A DNA stretch of 64,000 nucleotides from JAGVSZ01 sp019137045 (lineage in GTDB: Bacteria > Pseudomonadota > Gammaproteobacteria > Burkholderiales > SG8-39): contig JAXMFT010000014.1 of the NCBI GenBank assembly GCA_046347635.1, positions 68,881 through 132,880 of the forward strand, given 5' to 3'. This document shows, in pieces, positions 7,399 to 13,716 of this stretch. Each line of letters opens with the position of its first letter. Positions within the stretch are counted from its first letter, which is position 1. The notes beneath the pieces are model-generated. The model was not told the origin of the DNA. It worked only from the letters and a program-made list of their open reading frames with translations, and made no database searches. The position numbers and the translations under genes are program-made.

Positions 7399-7620
7399 AT
7401 GATTGACTGGTCCACCTGCCCCGCAGTCGAACGCGACCCAAACCGCGTCAGTGGCGCATGGGTCTTTCGAGGTACGCGCGTTCCGGTTGCAGCACTGTTC
7501 GAGAATCTCGAGGATGGTGCATTGGCATCTCAGTTCGTCGAGTGGTTTCCCGGCGTGACTCTCGAACAGGTCCGCGCTGTCTTGGAGCACGCGAAGCAGA
7601 GCGCCCTGGCTTCCGCCTAA
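7399..7620 (+). CDS. DUF433 antitoxin
   Basis: 73 residues with the DUF433 pattern: an N-terminal CPAVERDPNRVSGAWVFRGT strand, TRVPVAALFENLEDG, and a helix-turn-helix-like end (FVEWFPGVTLEQVRAVLEHA). DUF433 proteins are the DNA-binding antitoxin partners of DUF5615 PIN-like toxins. Its TAA is followed without a gap by the GTG start of that partner, indicating translational coupling. Intact and self-contained in one cassette (7368-8026). Confidence 0.85.
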   Translation: MIDWSTCPAVERDPNRVSGAWVFRGTRVPVAALFENLEDGALASQFVEWFPGVTLEQVRAVLEHAKQSALASA

Positions 7621-7941
7621 GTGCGCGTTCTGTTCGACCAGGGCACCCCCGTCCCGCTGCGGGATTCCCTGCCGCAGCACGAGGTTTCCACCGCGTTCGA
7701 ACGCGGATGGTCTGCGCTCAAGAACGGCGACTTGCTTGACGCCGCTGAACGCGAAGGCTTCGCGGTCTTAGTCACCACCGACACGAAGCTCAAGTTTCAG
7801 CAGAACCTGACCGCTCGGCGCGTTGCCATCGTGGTGCTACTCACCACGAGCTGGCCCCGGATCGAGCGCGCGAGTGCCGAGGTAGCTAAGGCCATCGGAG
7901 CTGCCACGCCGGGTAGCTACACAGAAGTCAGCATTCCGTGA
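7621..7941 (+). CDS. DUF5615 PIN-like toxin
   Basis: 106 residues beginning MRVLFDQGTP, with the conserved N-terminal Asp of PIN-like nucleases, GWSALKNGDLLDAAEREG, and the central VTTDTKLKFQQNL acidic motif. The family (Mut7-C/VapC-like) is predicted to be an RNase. GTG start abutting the DUF433 stop. It ends 8 bases before attC12. Catalytic acidic residues appear preserved, so this is one of the few fully intact toxin-antitoxin pairs in the array. Confidence 0.85.
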   Translation: MRVLFDQGTPVPLRDSLPQHEVSTAFERGWSALKNGDLLDAAEREGFAVLVTTDTKLKFQQNLTARRVAIVVLLTTSWPRIERASAEVAKAIGAATPGSYTEVSIP

Positions 7942-7948
7942 GAAAGAC

Positions 7949-8026
7949 GGCTAACCCGCGGTTCGACCCGACCCGTTCCGGCGGGCTTCGCCCGCCTACA
8001 CGGGCGGGTCAACCGCAGCGTTAGCC
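7949..8026 (+). repeat. attC12 (78 bp, family C)
   Basis: GGCTAAC (7949-7955) to GTTAGCC (8020-8026). GCGGTTCGACCCG pairs with CGGGTCAACCGC leaving one extrahelical base. Inner CGGGCTTCGCCCG hairpin. Confidence 0.93.
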
Positions 8027-8077
8027 GCCGAGGGAGAAGGCCGGGCGTATACTCCTGTCGTATTGTCGAGGTCGGCT

Positions 8078-8278
8078 ATGGGCAAGATCGAGAATCTTGA
8101 GAAGCAGATTCAGCAGCTCTCCCCCGAGGAGCTAGCTGAGTTTCGGCGCTGGTTCGCCGAGTTCGACGCGCATCTTTGGGAGCGGCAGTTCGAAGCGGAC
8201 GTCAAAGCTGGAAAGCTGGACGCGCTGGCCGAAAAGGCGCTTCGCGCCCATGCGGCCGGTGAGTCCACAAAGCTTTGA
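8078..8278 (+). CDS. Antitoxin of ParE-like module, copy 2
   Basis: 66 residues: MGKIENLEKQIQQLSPEELA, then an amphipathic helix FRRWFAEFDAHLWERQFEA and DVKAGKLDALAEKALRAHAA. Antitoxin role is inferred from helical composition and the overlapping toxin frame. TATACT at 8048-8053 sits 25 bases upstream. The stop TGA at 8276-8278 overlaps a TTG start of the toxin frame. Intact here; frameshifted in the sister cassette at 5303. Confidence 0.7.
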   Translation: MGKIENLEKQIQQLSPEELAEFRRWFAEFDAHLWERQFEADVKAGKLDALAEKALRAHAAGESTKL

Positions 8279-8529
8279 ACCATCACGCCACACTCGACTT
8301 CTGGTCCTGCTACCGAGCTCTTCCGGCTGAGGTTCAGGAGCTTGCTGACAAGTCGTTCTCCCTTCTCAAGGCCGACGCCCGACACCCCTAGCTCCACTTC
8401 AAGAAGGTTGACCGCTTCTGGTCCGCGCGTGTCGGGTTGCACTACCGGGCCGTCGCCGTAGAAGCGCCCGACGACCTCCTTTGGTTCTGGATCGGCACTC
8501 ATGCCGACTACGACAGACTCGTCGGCTAA
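8275..8529 (+). pseudogene. ParE/RelE-like toxin, copy 2, nonsense mutation
   Basis: Uninterrupted frame from TTG 8275 to TAA 8527-8529 (inside the attC13 R'' box) except for an amber codon at 8389-8391. It encodes FWSCYRALPAEVQELADK, FSLLKADARHP, stop, LHFKKVDRFWSARVGLHYR and FWIGTHADYDRLVG. The C-terminal half holds the RelE/ParE core strands, so the truncated 38-residue product should be non-toxic. The antitoxin upstream is intact. Confidence 0.75.
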
Positions 8530-8625
8530 CCCCGCGTTCGAGCGGACGTCCGCAAGCACGCTTCGCCTGCTTGCGGTGCCCTCATCGCTGCGCTCGTCGG
8601 CCGCCGCTCAACGCGAGCGTTAGAC
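8524..8625 (+). repeat. attC13 (family A)
   Basis: GGCTAAC (8524-8530) to GTTAGAC (8619-8625), 102 bp. Matched family A arms. Confidence 0.94.
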
Positions 8626-8666
8626 CCGGGGTGCGACGGAGAGGCGCAGGGCGTACGATAACGAAC

Positions 8667-8906
8667 GTGAGCCTCACCGTATTTCGCGCTGAAGGCTTTC
8701 GCTTCTACTTCTTCTCGCGCGAAGAACCCCGGCTGCACGTCCATGTCCAGGGGGAGAACGGTGAGGTCAAGTTTTGGCTTGAGCCACAGATCGAGTTGGC
8801 GCGAAACTATGGGTTGAGCGACCCGGAGGTTAACCGCGCCCTCCGACTGATCCGGGAGAAGGAAGATGACATCCGTCGCGCCTGGAACGAGCACTTTGGA
8901 AGTTGA
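8667..8906 (+). CDS. DUF4160 domain protein
   Basis: 79 residues, GTG start. Typical DUF4160: VFRAEGFRFYFFSREEPRLH, VHVQGENGEVKFWLEP, and a helical end LIREKEDDIRRAWNEHFGS. DUF4160 and DUF2442 genes commonly occur together as a putative toxin-antitoxin-like pair of unproven activity. The end overlaps the next gene by 41 bases in another frame, showing strong coupling. The start lies 42 bases after attC13. Intact. Confidence 0.82.
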   Translation: MSLTVFRAEGFRFYFFSREEPRLHVHVQGENGEVKFWLEPQIELARNYGLSDPEVNRALRLIREKEDDIRRAWNEHFGS

Positions 8907-9123
8907 AGTGACGAATGTCTCGAAGCACGGCTTCTGGCTGCTGATTCGGGATCAGGAGGTCTTCGTCCCATTCAGCGAGTTTCCGTGGTTCAAAGACGCA
9001 TCGATCGGTCAGCTGCTCAACGTGCAACTCCCGTCACCCCATCATCTCTATTGGCCCGATTTGGACGTGGATCTTGCGGTCGAGTCCCTGTTCCATCCCG
9101 AGCGCTTTCCTCTCGTCAGCTGA
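8866..9123 (+). CDS. DUF2442 domain protein
   Basis: 85 residues with the DUF2442 core: VTNVSKHGFWLLIRDQEVFV, FSEFPWFKDASIGQLLNVQL, and HLYWPDLDVDLAVESLFHP. The ATG at 8866 lies inside the DUF4160 gene. The homologous core begins at about residue 10, so a shorter start is possible. Predicted partner of the preceding protein. Ends 6 bases before attC14. Intact. Confidence 0.83.
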   Translation: MTSVAPGTSTLEVEVTNVSKHGFWLLIRDQEVFVPFSEFPWFKDASIGQLLNVQLPSPHHLYWPDLDVDLAVESLFHPERFPLVS

Positions 9124-9129
9124 GCCCGG

Positions 9130-9231
9130 GTCTAACCCCGCGCTCGAGCGGACGGCCGCAAGCGCGCTTCGCTTGCTTGCGGTGCCCTCCTCGCTGCGCT
9201 CGTCGGCACCCCCTGAACCGCAGCGTTAGAC
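9130..9231 (+). repeat. attC14 (hybrid family A/B)
   Basis: GTCTAAC (9130-9136) to GTTAGAC (9225-9231); outer boxes fully complementary. The inner left arm GCTCGAGCGG is family A and the inner right CCCCTGAACCGC is family B, so the L stem is mismatched. Confidence 0.88.
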
Positions 9232-9256
9232 CGTTGCCCTTGCCGCCTCTACGCAT

Positions 9257-9266
9257 TGTATATACA
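9257..9266 (+). promoter_or_regulatory. Palindrome upstream of brnT (TGTATATACA)
   Basis: Perfect 10-bp palindrome 9 bases before the brnT start. BrnA antitoxins repress their own promoter, so it is a candidate BrnA/BrnTA operator overlapping an AT-rich -10. Confidence 0.5.
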
Positions 9267-9274
9267 CTGGGCGC

Positions 9275-9550
9275 ATGCGATTCACTTGGCGTGAATCCAA
9301 GCGCAGGCGGAACTTGAGAGATCACGGGCTCGACTTTTTTGATGCCCCGCGCGTCTTTGAGGGGCTGACCTTCACGTACGAAGATGACCGTTTCGTTTAC
9401 GGCGAGCAGCGCTTCGTAACGCTCGGTTTTCTCGCAGGCATCGCTGTTTCCCTCGTCCATACAGAGACTCAGCATGAAATCCACATCATCTCGTTCCGCA
9501 AGGCAACAACGCGCGAGGAAGAGATCCTCTTCCACAGTGTCCAGGACTGA
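9275..9550 (+). CDS. brnT: BrnT family toxin
   Basis: 91 residues with the BrnT signature: FTWRESKRRRNLRDHGLDF, FTYEDDRFVYGEQRFVTLG, and IHIISFRKATTREEEILF. BrnT is a RelE-fold RNase that blocks translation, neutralised by BrnA. The gene order toxin-then-antitoxin is normal for this system. The next gene starts 77 bases before its end. Intact. A palindrome (9257-9266) precedes it. Confidence 0.9.
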   Translation: MRFTWRESKRRRNLRDHGLDFFDAPRVFEGLTFTYEDDRFVYGEQRFVTLGFLAGIAVSLVHTETQHEIHIISFRKATTREEEILFHSVQD

Positions 9551-9791
9551 CTGGGCGCGTATCGCTTCGCTCAAAGATCGCGACATCAAACGGCCCGCAG
9601 AACACCCCGAGGCCGACCTCCGCCACACTGTTCGAGGCATCGCGCGCCGTGGTTTGCACCCGCTACCCCCCAAGTCCTCTATCTCTCTGCGCCTGGATAG
9701 TGATGTACTTCAATGGTTCAAGGCTCAAGGTCCGGGGTATCAGACGCGCATGAATGCTGTTCTTCGTGCGTTCCGTGATGCATCGGTCTAA
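9474..9791 (+). CDS. brnA: BrnA family antitoxin
   Basis: 105 residues. The conserved C-terminal BrnA ribbon-helix-helix is clear: SISLRLDSDVLQWFKAQGPG then YQTRMNAVLRAFRDASV. The N-terminal part contains the TDWARIASLKDRDI segment that wraps the toxin. ATG at 9474 overlaps brnT by 77 bases; a later internal start near TDWARI would shorten it. The stop lies in the attC15 R'' box. The pair looks functional. Confidence 0.88.
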   Translation: MKSTSSRSARQQRARKRSSSTVSRTDWARIASLKDRDIKRPAEHPEADLRHTVRGIARRGLHPLPPKSSISLRLDSDVLQWFKAQGPGYQTRMNAVLRAFRDASV

Positions 9792-9863
9792 CCGCACGAT
9801 CGACCGGACCCGCTCCGGCGGGCTTCGCCCGCTTGCGCAGGCCGCTGAACCGGAGCGTTCGGC
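9786..9863 (+). repeat. attC15 (78 bp)
   Basis: GTCTAAC (9786-9792) to GTTCGGC (9857-9863). Inner CGGGCTTCGCCCG hairpin as in attC12, but the left CGATCGACCGG does not match the right CCGCTGAACCGG well. Possibly hybrid. Confidence 0.82.
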
Positions 9864-9879
9864 CTCGTTTTCGGGTTAC

Positions 9880-9907
9880 TTGACATGTGTATCCTCTGGG
9901 ATACACT
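9880..9907 (+). promoter_or_regulatory. higBA promoter and operator
   Basis: TTGACA (9880-9885) and TACACT (9902-9907) with a 16-base spacer. Overlapping them is an inverted repeat GTGTATCC (9887-9894) / GGATACAC (9899-9906). This is the expected layout for autorepression by the HigA antitoxin. Confidence 0.72.
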
Positions 9908-9913
9908 GTAGTC

Positions 9914-10201
9914 ATGCACGTCCGGATGACCGAGGTCTACCGAGATTGGATCAACTCTCTGAAAGATCGAACAGGCCGGGCACGCATACAAGTCCGCGTC
10001 GACCGTTTGGCTAACGGAAACCCAGGGCAGCATCGAAGCCTACCTGGCGGTATTTCCGAACTGAAGATCGATATCGGGCCTGGATACCGTGTGTAATACA
10101 CGGAGCGGGGCGGTGAGATCATCATCTTGCTGGCTGGCGGCGACAAGTCGTCGCAGCAGCGCGATATCAAGACTGCTCTCGCCCTTGCTCGGAATCTGTG
10201 A
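9914..10201 (+). pseudogene. higB: HigB-type toxin, nonsense mutation
   Basis: Continuous frame from ATG 9914 to TGA 10199-10201, broken by TAA at 10094-10096. It encodes VYRDWINSLKDRTGRARIQV, PGGISELKIDIGPGYRV, stop, YTERGGEIIILLAGGDKSSQ and DIKTALALARN. The family reads GYRVYY at this point, so the stop most simply replaces a Tyr codon (TAC or TAT to TAA). The truncated product lacks the C-terminal catalytic strand of RelE-fold toxins. The promoter and the antitoxin downstream are intact. Confidence 0.82.
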
Positions 10202-10212
10202 GAGCCACCCCT

Positions 10213-10530
10213 ATGCGCAAGAGCAATGTGAAATCTAAGGCGAAGACCAAGACCGTTTCCTACGACGTGGCCGAGCAACTGCGCACGCCGGACGAAATGG
10301 CCGCGTACCTCGATGCATGGCTCGCTGAGGCTCCGGACGATGCACCAGGTATCGCCCGCGCGCTCGGTGACATTGCCCGCGCAAAAGGTATGTCTCAGGT
10401 AGCACGCGACACTGGGCTCTCTCGCGAGAGTCTGTACAAAGCCCTGAGCAAGACTGGCAATCCGAGCTTTGCCACCGTGCTGAAGGTCGCCAAAGCGCTT
10501 GGCCTTCGTCTGCATGCTCAAGCGGTATAG
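10213..10530 (+). CDS. higA: HigA-type antitoxin (HTH)
   Basis: 105 residues. It has a basic N-terminus, the antidote motif LRTPDEMAAYLDAWLAEAPD, and an HTH domain (ALGDIARAKGMSQVARDTGL then SRESLYKALSKTGNPSFATV). This is the addiction-module antidote family that pairs with HigB-2-like toxins and represses the operon. A GTG at 10198 overlapping the toxin stop is an alternative start; ATG 10213 was chosen. Intact although its toxin is broken, so it may persist as an orphan repressor or as protection against a related toxin. Confidence 0.88.
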   Translation: MRKSNVKSKAKTKTVSYDVAEQLRTPDEMAAYLDAWLAEAPDDAPGIARALGDIARAKGMSQVARDTGLSRESLYKALSKTGNPSFATVLKVAKALGLRLHAQAV

Positions 10531-10555
10531 CGCTCATCCCTGAATTGTTGACGCC

Positions 10556-10651
10556 GCCGAACCACGCGTTCCAGGGGAGCGCCGTCCAGCGGGGATGGCC
10601 GGTACCCTCCTCGCTACGCTCGTCGGCCGCCGCTCAACGCGAGCGTTAGGC
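10556..10651 (+). repeat. attC16 (hybrid family B/A)
   Basis: GCCGAAC (10556-10562) to GTTAGGC (10645-10651). The left arm GTTCCAGGGGAGCGCC is family B and the right arm CCGCTCAACGCG is family A: the reciprocal of attC1 and attC14. Confidence 0.88.
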
Positions 10652-10661
10652 GTCGGATCTC

Positions 10662-11087
10662 ATGACGCATGACATCGAAGCCAATAAGCGCGTGATTCGC
10701 GCGTTCGCAGAAGCGATCAATCGACGCGATTGGGCTGCACTCGACGATCTTGTTGCCGCAGACTTCGTTCGCCACAGCAACGCCGCCCCGGGCATCGACA
10801 GTCGTGACGACCTAAAGCGCTATCTGCGCAACGAGCTCGCAACCTTCCCTGATGCCCACGAGTCGCTCGAAGACGTAGTAGCCGAGGGGGATCGCGTCGC
10901 GGTCCGTCATTTGTTTCGCGGTACCCAGATCGGCCCCATGGGGCCCCATCCGCCATCTGGCCGGTGCATGACCGCCGGGTACCTCGCGATCTATCGACTC
11001 GCGGATGGGAGGATCGTCGAGGCCTGGGTCGAATGGGACAACTTATCAGCTCTGGTGCAGCTTGGTCATGCCAAGGCCGACGCCTAA
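10662..11087 (+). CDS. SnoaL-like ester cyclase/polyketide cyclase family protein
   Basis: 141-residue SnoaL-fold (NTF2-like) protein: NKRVIRAFAEAINRRDWAAL at the start, LVAADFVRHSNAAPGID, and GYLAIYRLADGRIVEAWVEW at the end. Such proteins act on small hydrophobic ligands, but the substrate cannot be told from sequence. ATG lies 11 bases after attC16, and the stop TAA is the R'' box of attC17, so the gene fills its cassette exactly. Intact. Confidence 0.85.
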   Translation: MTHDIEANKRVIRAFAEAINRRDWAALDDLVAADFVRHSNAAPGIDSRDDLKRYLRNELATFPDAHESLEDVVAEGDRVAVRHLFRGTQIGPMGPHPPSGRCMTAGYLAIYRLADGRIVEAWVEWDNLSALVQLGHAKADA

Positions 11088-11183
11088 CCCCGCGTTCGAG
11101 CGGACGTCCGCAAGCGCGCTTCGCTTGCTTGCGGTGCCCTCCTCGCTACGCTCGTCGGCCGCCGCTCAACACGAACGTTGGGG
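11082..11183 (+). repeat. attC17 (family A)
   Basis: GCCTAAC (11082-11088) to GTTGGGG (11177-11183), 102 bp. GCGTTCGAGCGG against CCGCTCAACACG. Confidence 0.9.
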
Positions 11184-11245
11184 CCCCAGCCGCAAGCGCC
11201 ATCGCAGCGGTATCATCGTGTCGTTGACGAGGTCGGAGGCCTCAA

Positions 11246-11470
11246 ATGTCAAGTCAAATTGACGTGCTGGAAGCCGAGGCGCTGAAGCTCACCCCCGAGG
11301 AGCGTGCCCGCCTGGCTGATCGCTTGATCGCGAGCCTTTCCGACAACGCCGAAATCGAGGACGCGTGGGCTGCTGAAGTCGAGCGGCGCATTGCCGAAAT
11401 TGAGGCCGGGCGTGCCCGCGTGGTTCCGGCTGCCGAAGCGATCGCACGCGCCCGTGATGCACTGAAGTGA
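11246..11470 (+). CDS. Addiction module component (putative antitoxin)
   Basis: 74 residues of the TIGR02574/PF09720 type: LEAEALKLTPEERARLADRL then a charged linker DAWAAEVERRIAEIEAGRA. These helical proteins are partners of RelE/ParE toxins. The stop overlaps the toxin GTG by 4 bases (GTGA at 11467-11470). Intact. Confidence 0.85.
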   Translation: MSSQIDVLEAEALKLTPEERARLADRLIASLSDNAEIEDAWAAEVERRIAEIEAGRARVVPAAEAIARARDALK

Positions 11471-11760
11471 CGCCATCCGTCAGTTTCGAAGCTGAGCGCG
11501 AGCTGATTGACGGAGCCCTGTTCTACGCGCGAGAGGCAAATGCCGAGCTCGGACTTGCGTTCATCGCCGAGTTCGAGCGCGCTATTGGCGTCCTTTGCAA
11601 CTACCCGCGTCTTGGCCCTGTCTGGCGCGGCAGCACGCGCCGATTTCCTCTCCGGCGCTTCCCGTACAGCATCATCTATCAGCTCAAGCCCGAAGAGGTT
11701 CGGGTCATTGCCCTCGCCCATCAAAGCCGCCGGCCCGGCTACTGGCGTGGTCGCAAGTAG
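11467..11760 (+). CDS. RelE/ParE family toxin
   Basis: 97 residues with the ParE-type pattern: VSFEAERELIDGALFYAREA, FIAEFERAIGVLCNYPRLGP, and RRFPLRRFPYSIIYQLKPEE followed by VIALAHQSRRPGYWRGR. The conserved Arg-rich strand and the HQSRRPGYW end are intact. GTG start in a 4-base overlap with the antitoxin. Likely a functional toxin-antitoxin cassette. Confidence 0.88.
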   Translation: MTPSVSFEAERELIDGALFYAREANAELGLAFIAEFERAIGVLCNYPRLGPVWRGSTRRFPLRRFPYSIIYQLKPEEVRVIALAHQSRRPGYWRGRK

Positions 11761-11790
11761 GCGCTCTTCGCGGCGTGCAGCGGAGCTGAG

Positions 11791-11892
11791 GCCCAATCGC
11801 GCGTTCGAGCGGACGGCCGCACGCGCGCTTCGCTTGCTCGCGGTGCCCTCCTCGCTACGCTCGTCGGCCGCCGCTCAACACGAGCGCTGGGC
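11791..11892 (+). repeat. attC18 (family A, mutated core)
   Basis: R'' is GCCCAAT (11791-11797) instead of RYYYAAC and R' is GCTGGGC (11886-11892) instead of GTTRRRY. The T next to the G/TT crossover is changed, so strand exchange here is probably impaired. Confidence 0.85.
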
Positions 11893-11944
11893 GTCAGCAG
11901 GCACGACTCGCTAGAATGCATGTGCCTCAACCGTTGGAGGCCCT

Positions 11945-12151
11945 ATGAAGTACAGCATCGAATGCGAGCGCGAAGAAGACGGCCGTTGGTTGGCTGAGGT
12001 ACCCGAGCTCCCCGGGGTAATGGTGTACGGCAGCACCGCCGAGGAAGCTCAGGCCAGAGCCCAGGTGCTTGCGCTTCGCGTTCTCGCCGAGCGCCTCGAG
12101 CACGGAGAGGCGCGTCCGGTCGATATCAGTATTTCGGTCGCCAATGTATGA
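11945..12151 (+). CDS. hicB: HicB-like antitoxin
   Basis: 68 residues with the partial RNase-H fold of HicB: KYSIECEREEDGRWLAEVPE, LPGVMVYGSTAEEAQARAQV, and ALRVLAERLEHGEARP. It lacks a C-terminal DNA-binding domain, so it is the short HicB type. GGAGG lies 7 bases before the ATG. The stop overlaps the hicA start by 4 bases (ATGA). Intact. Confidence 0.88.
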   Translation: MKYSIECEREEDGRWLAEVPELPGVMVYGSTAEEAQARAQVLALRVLAERLEHGEARPVDISISVANV

Positions 12152-12453
12152 GTCAGTGGCCTTCGTCGAAGGCCACTCGCGTACTCGCCGCCCTCCCGCG
12201 GATCGGATGGCAGATCAAACGCCAATCAGGGCCACATCGCACTCTGTCTCGGCAAGGCTGGCCAGATTTTGTGTTCGCTTTCCACGACCGCGACGAGATC
12301 GGTCCTCGAATGCTCGCGCGAATCGCTAAACACACCGGTTTGGGGCCCGAGGACTTGTGGGTCTTCGCAATACCGACGCCGAAGCGGCCCATGCAGCAGA
12401 GCCGTTCCGGCGGGCTGCGCCCGCCTCCACGGGCCGCTGAAGAGCGACGTTAG
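12148..12453 (+). CDS. hicA: HicA-like toxin ending inside attC19
   Basis: 101 residues. HicA core: SSKATRVLAALPRIGWQIKR, QSGPHRTLSRQGWPDFVFAF with the catalytic His (SGPHR), then MLARIAKHTGLGPEDL. The last 20 or so residues (PMQQSRSGGLRPPPRAAEER) are encoded by the attC19 repeat, and the stop TAG is formed by its GTTAGGG core at 12449-12455. The normal TAA of an R'' box has been lost (GCCCATG). The active core is complete, so function is plausible with an attC-encoded tail. Confidence 0.8.
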   Translation: MSQWPSSKATRVLAALPRIGWQIKRQSGPHRTLSRQGWPDFVFAFHDRDEIGPRMLARIAKHTGLGPEDLWVFAIPTPKRPMQQSRSGGLRPPPRAAEERR

Positions 12454-12455
12454 GG
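12387..12455 (+). repeat. attC19 (degenerate, 69 bp)
   Basis: The left box reads GCCCATG (12387-12393), and the right GTTAGGG (12449-12455). Inner CGGGCTGCGCCCG hairpin shared with attC12 and attC15. Probably weak. Confidence 0.7.
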
Positions 12456-12461
12456 AGCACT

Positions 12462-12854
12462 ATGCATCGCAGCGCTTGTCGATCGAGACTCGCCTATATG
12501 CTCGTACTTCTGAGCATGCACTCGCATTCCGTCGCCCAGCCGAATCCTTGTCATGATCCTGCAGTGAAGCTCGCCGTTGGCAGCATCGTAACTACCTTCG
12601 CGGTCGGCATAGAAGCTTGCGGCGAACTCAAGCCTGAAGCCAAGCCCGGTTATGTCGCTCAGTTTGAAGCGGTTCGTTCTGCAAATCTCGCGTGCTTCGA
12701 AGCCTTCAAGGCGACAGCTCAATACATCGCCATGACTTCCAGTGCCAAGGTTCAGTTCTCCAAACTCACTCCCACCGAGGTACAACGGTTCTGCTCTGAC
12801 CTGCCCGCTGAACTCGACCGGTTTCCGCAGATGTTCCAGCGACTCTCCCGGTAA
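12462..12854 (+). CDS. Exported hypothetical protein
   Basis: 130 residues. N-terminal signal peptide (SRLAYMLVLLSMHSHSVAQ, cleavage near residue 26), then a mature domain with four cysteines (PCHDPA, IEACGEL, NLACFEAF, RFCSDL) that could form two disulfides in the periplasm. Family not recognised. ATG is 7 bases after attC19; 36 bases separate the stop from attC20. Intact. Confidence 0.6.
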   Translation: MHRSACRSRLAYMLVLLSMHSHSVAQPNPCHDPAVKLAVGSIVTTFAVGIEACGELKPEAKPGYVAQFEAVRSANLACFEAFKATAQYIAMTSSAKVQFSKLTPTEVQRFCSDLPAELDRFPQMFQRLSR

Positions 12855-12890
12855 CAAGGCCCTTTGGCACCTTCCGTGCTCCCCAATACC

Positions 12891-12988
12891 GGGTTCGAGC
12901 GGCCGCGCCAAAGCGTGGTTTGCTGTTCGCGTGGCGACGTGCTCTGCCAGCGGCCGCTCGGGCGCGCCGCTCAACCCGGACGTTAGGG
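12891..12988 (+). repeat. attC20 (98 bp)
   Basis: CCCCAAT (12891-12897) to GTTAGGG (12982-12988). GGGTTCGAGCGGC pairs with GCCGCTCAACCC with one extrahelical base. R'' is degenerate. Confidence 0.85.
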
Positions 12989-12995
12989 CGCTGAG

Positions 12996-13574
12996 ATGAC
13001 GATGCGCTGGTCCAGTTCGCTCGCTCTGCTTCTTCTCGCGTCACATGCTGCTGCGCAGGAACTCTACCAGCACCCCGAGACCAACTTCGTGTTCTCTGCC
13101 GTGATCGAGGCATTCGCTCGCGCACATATCGAGCGCTATTCCGACAGCCGGCTCGGTGTCAAAGTGGAATACGTAGCAACAGGTTTGGGGAAAGCCGACT
13201 TCTACCTCTTTGACAACGGGATCCCAGACATCGCTGATGGGATCACCTCTCAAGCCGTTCGCGAAGCATTCCTCTCCGCAGACGCGGAGGTCGAAAAGAT
13301 GGCGTAACTCGACCGCTACCTCGAGTTAGAACGTATCCTCCCCCGCGGCACGCCATTCGAGCTTCCGAATAGAACCCCTCGGTTTCACGCGTCCTTCTAC
13401 ATGTTTCGGCCCAATCGTGACAACGCTGAACGGGTCAACTCCTGGATACTCGTTACCGGCGCGCGCGCCCACTTCCTCAAAGTGCGCTACACGTACCCTG
13501 CATCACGCATAGTAGAGGGACAAATAGAATTCGAGAGGCTACTGATCGGCTTTTTCGCTGCAAACCGTCAATGA
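12996..13574 (+). pseudogene. Exported hypothetical protein, internal stop
   Basis: A signal peptide (SSLALLLLASHAAAQELY) begins a frame that runs open to TGA 13572-13574 except for a TAA at 13305-13307. It encodes HPETNFVFSAVIEAFARAHI, DADFYLFDNGIPDIADG-like sequence, stop, then LERILPRGTPFELPNRTPRF and SRIVEGQIEFERLLIGFFAA. One substitution would restore about 192 residues. Family not recognised. The surviving N-terminal 103 residues would still be exported. Confidence 0.6.
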
Positions 13575-13593
13575 GCTGCGAAGGCCACCAGCA

Positions 13594-13689
13594 CCCTAAC
13601 CCCGCGCTCCAGAGGGGCGCCGGCCAGCGAGGCTGGCCGGCACCCTCGCCGCTTCGCTCCTCGGCGTCCCCTGAACGCCGGCGTTGGGG
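13594..13689 (+). repeat. attC21 (family B)
   Basis: CCCTAAC (13594-13600) to GTTGGGG (13683-13689), 96 bp. GCTCCAGAGGGGCGCC against GGCGTCCCCTGAACGCC. Confidence 0.9.
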
Positions 13690-13716
13690 CGCCGTGAGAC
13701 TGCCGCGGAGGCCGAA

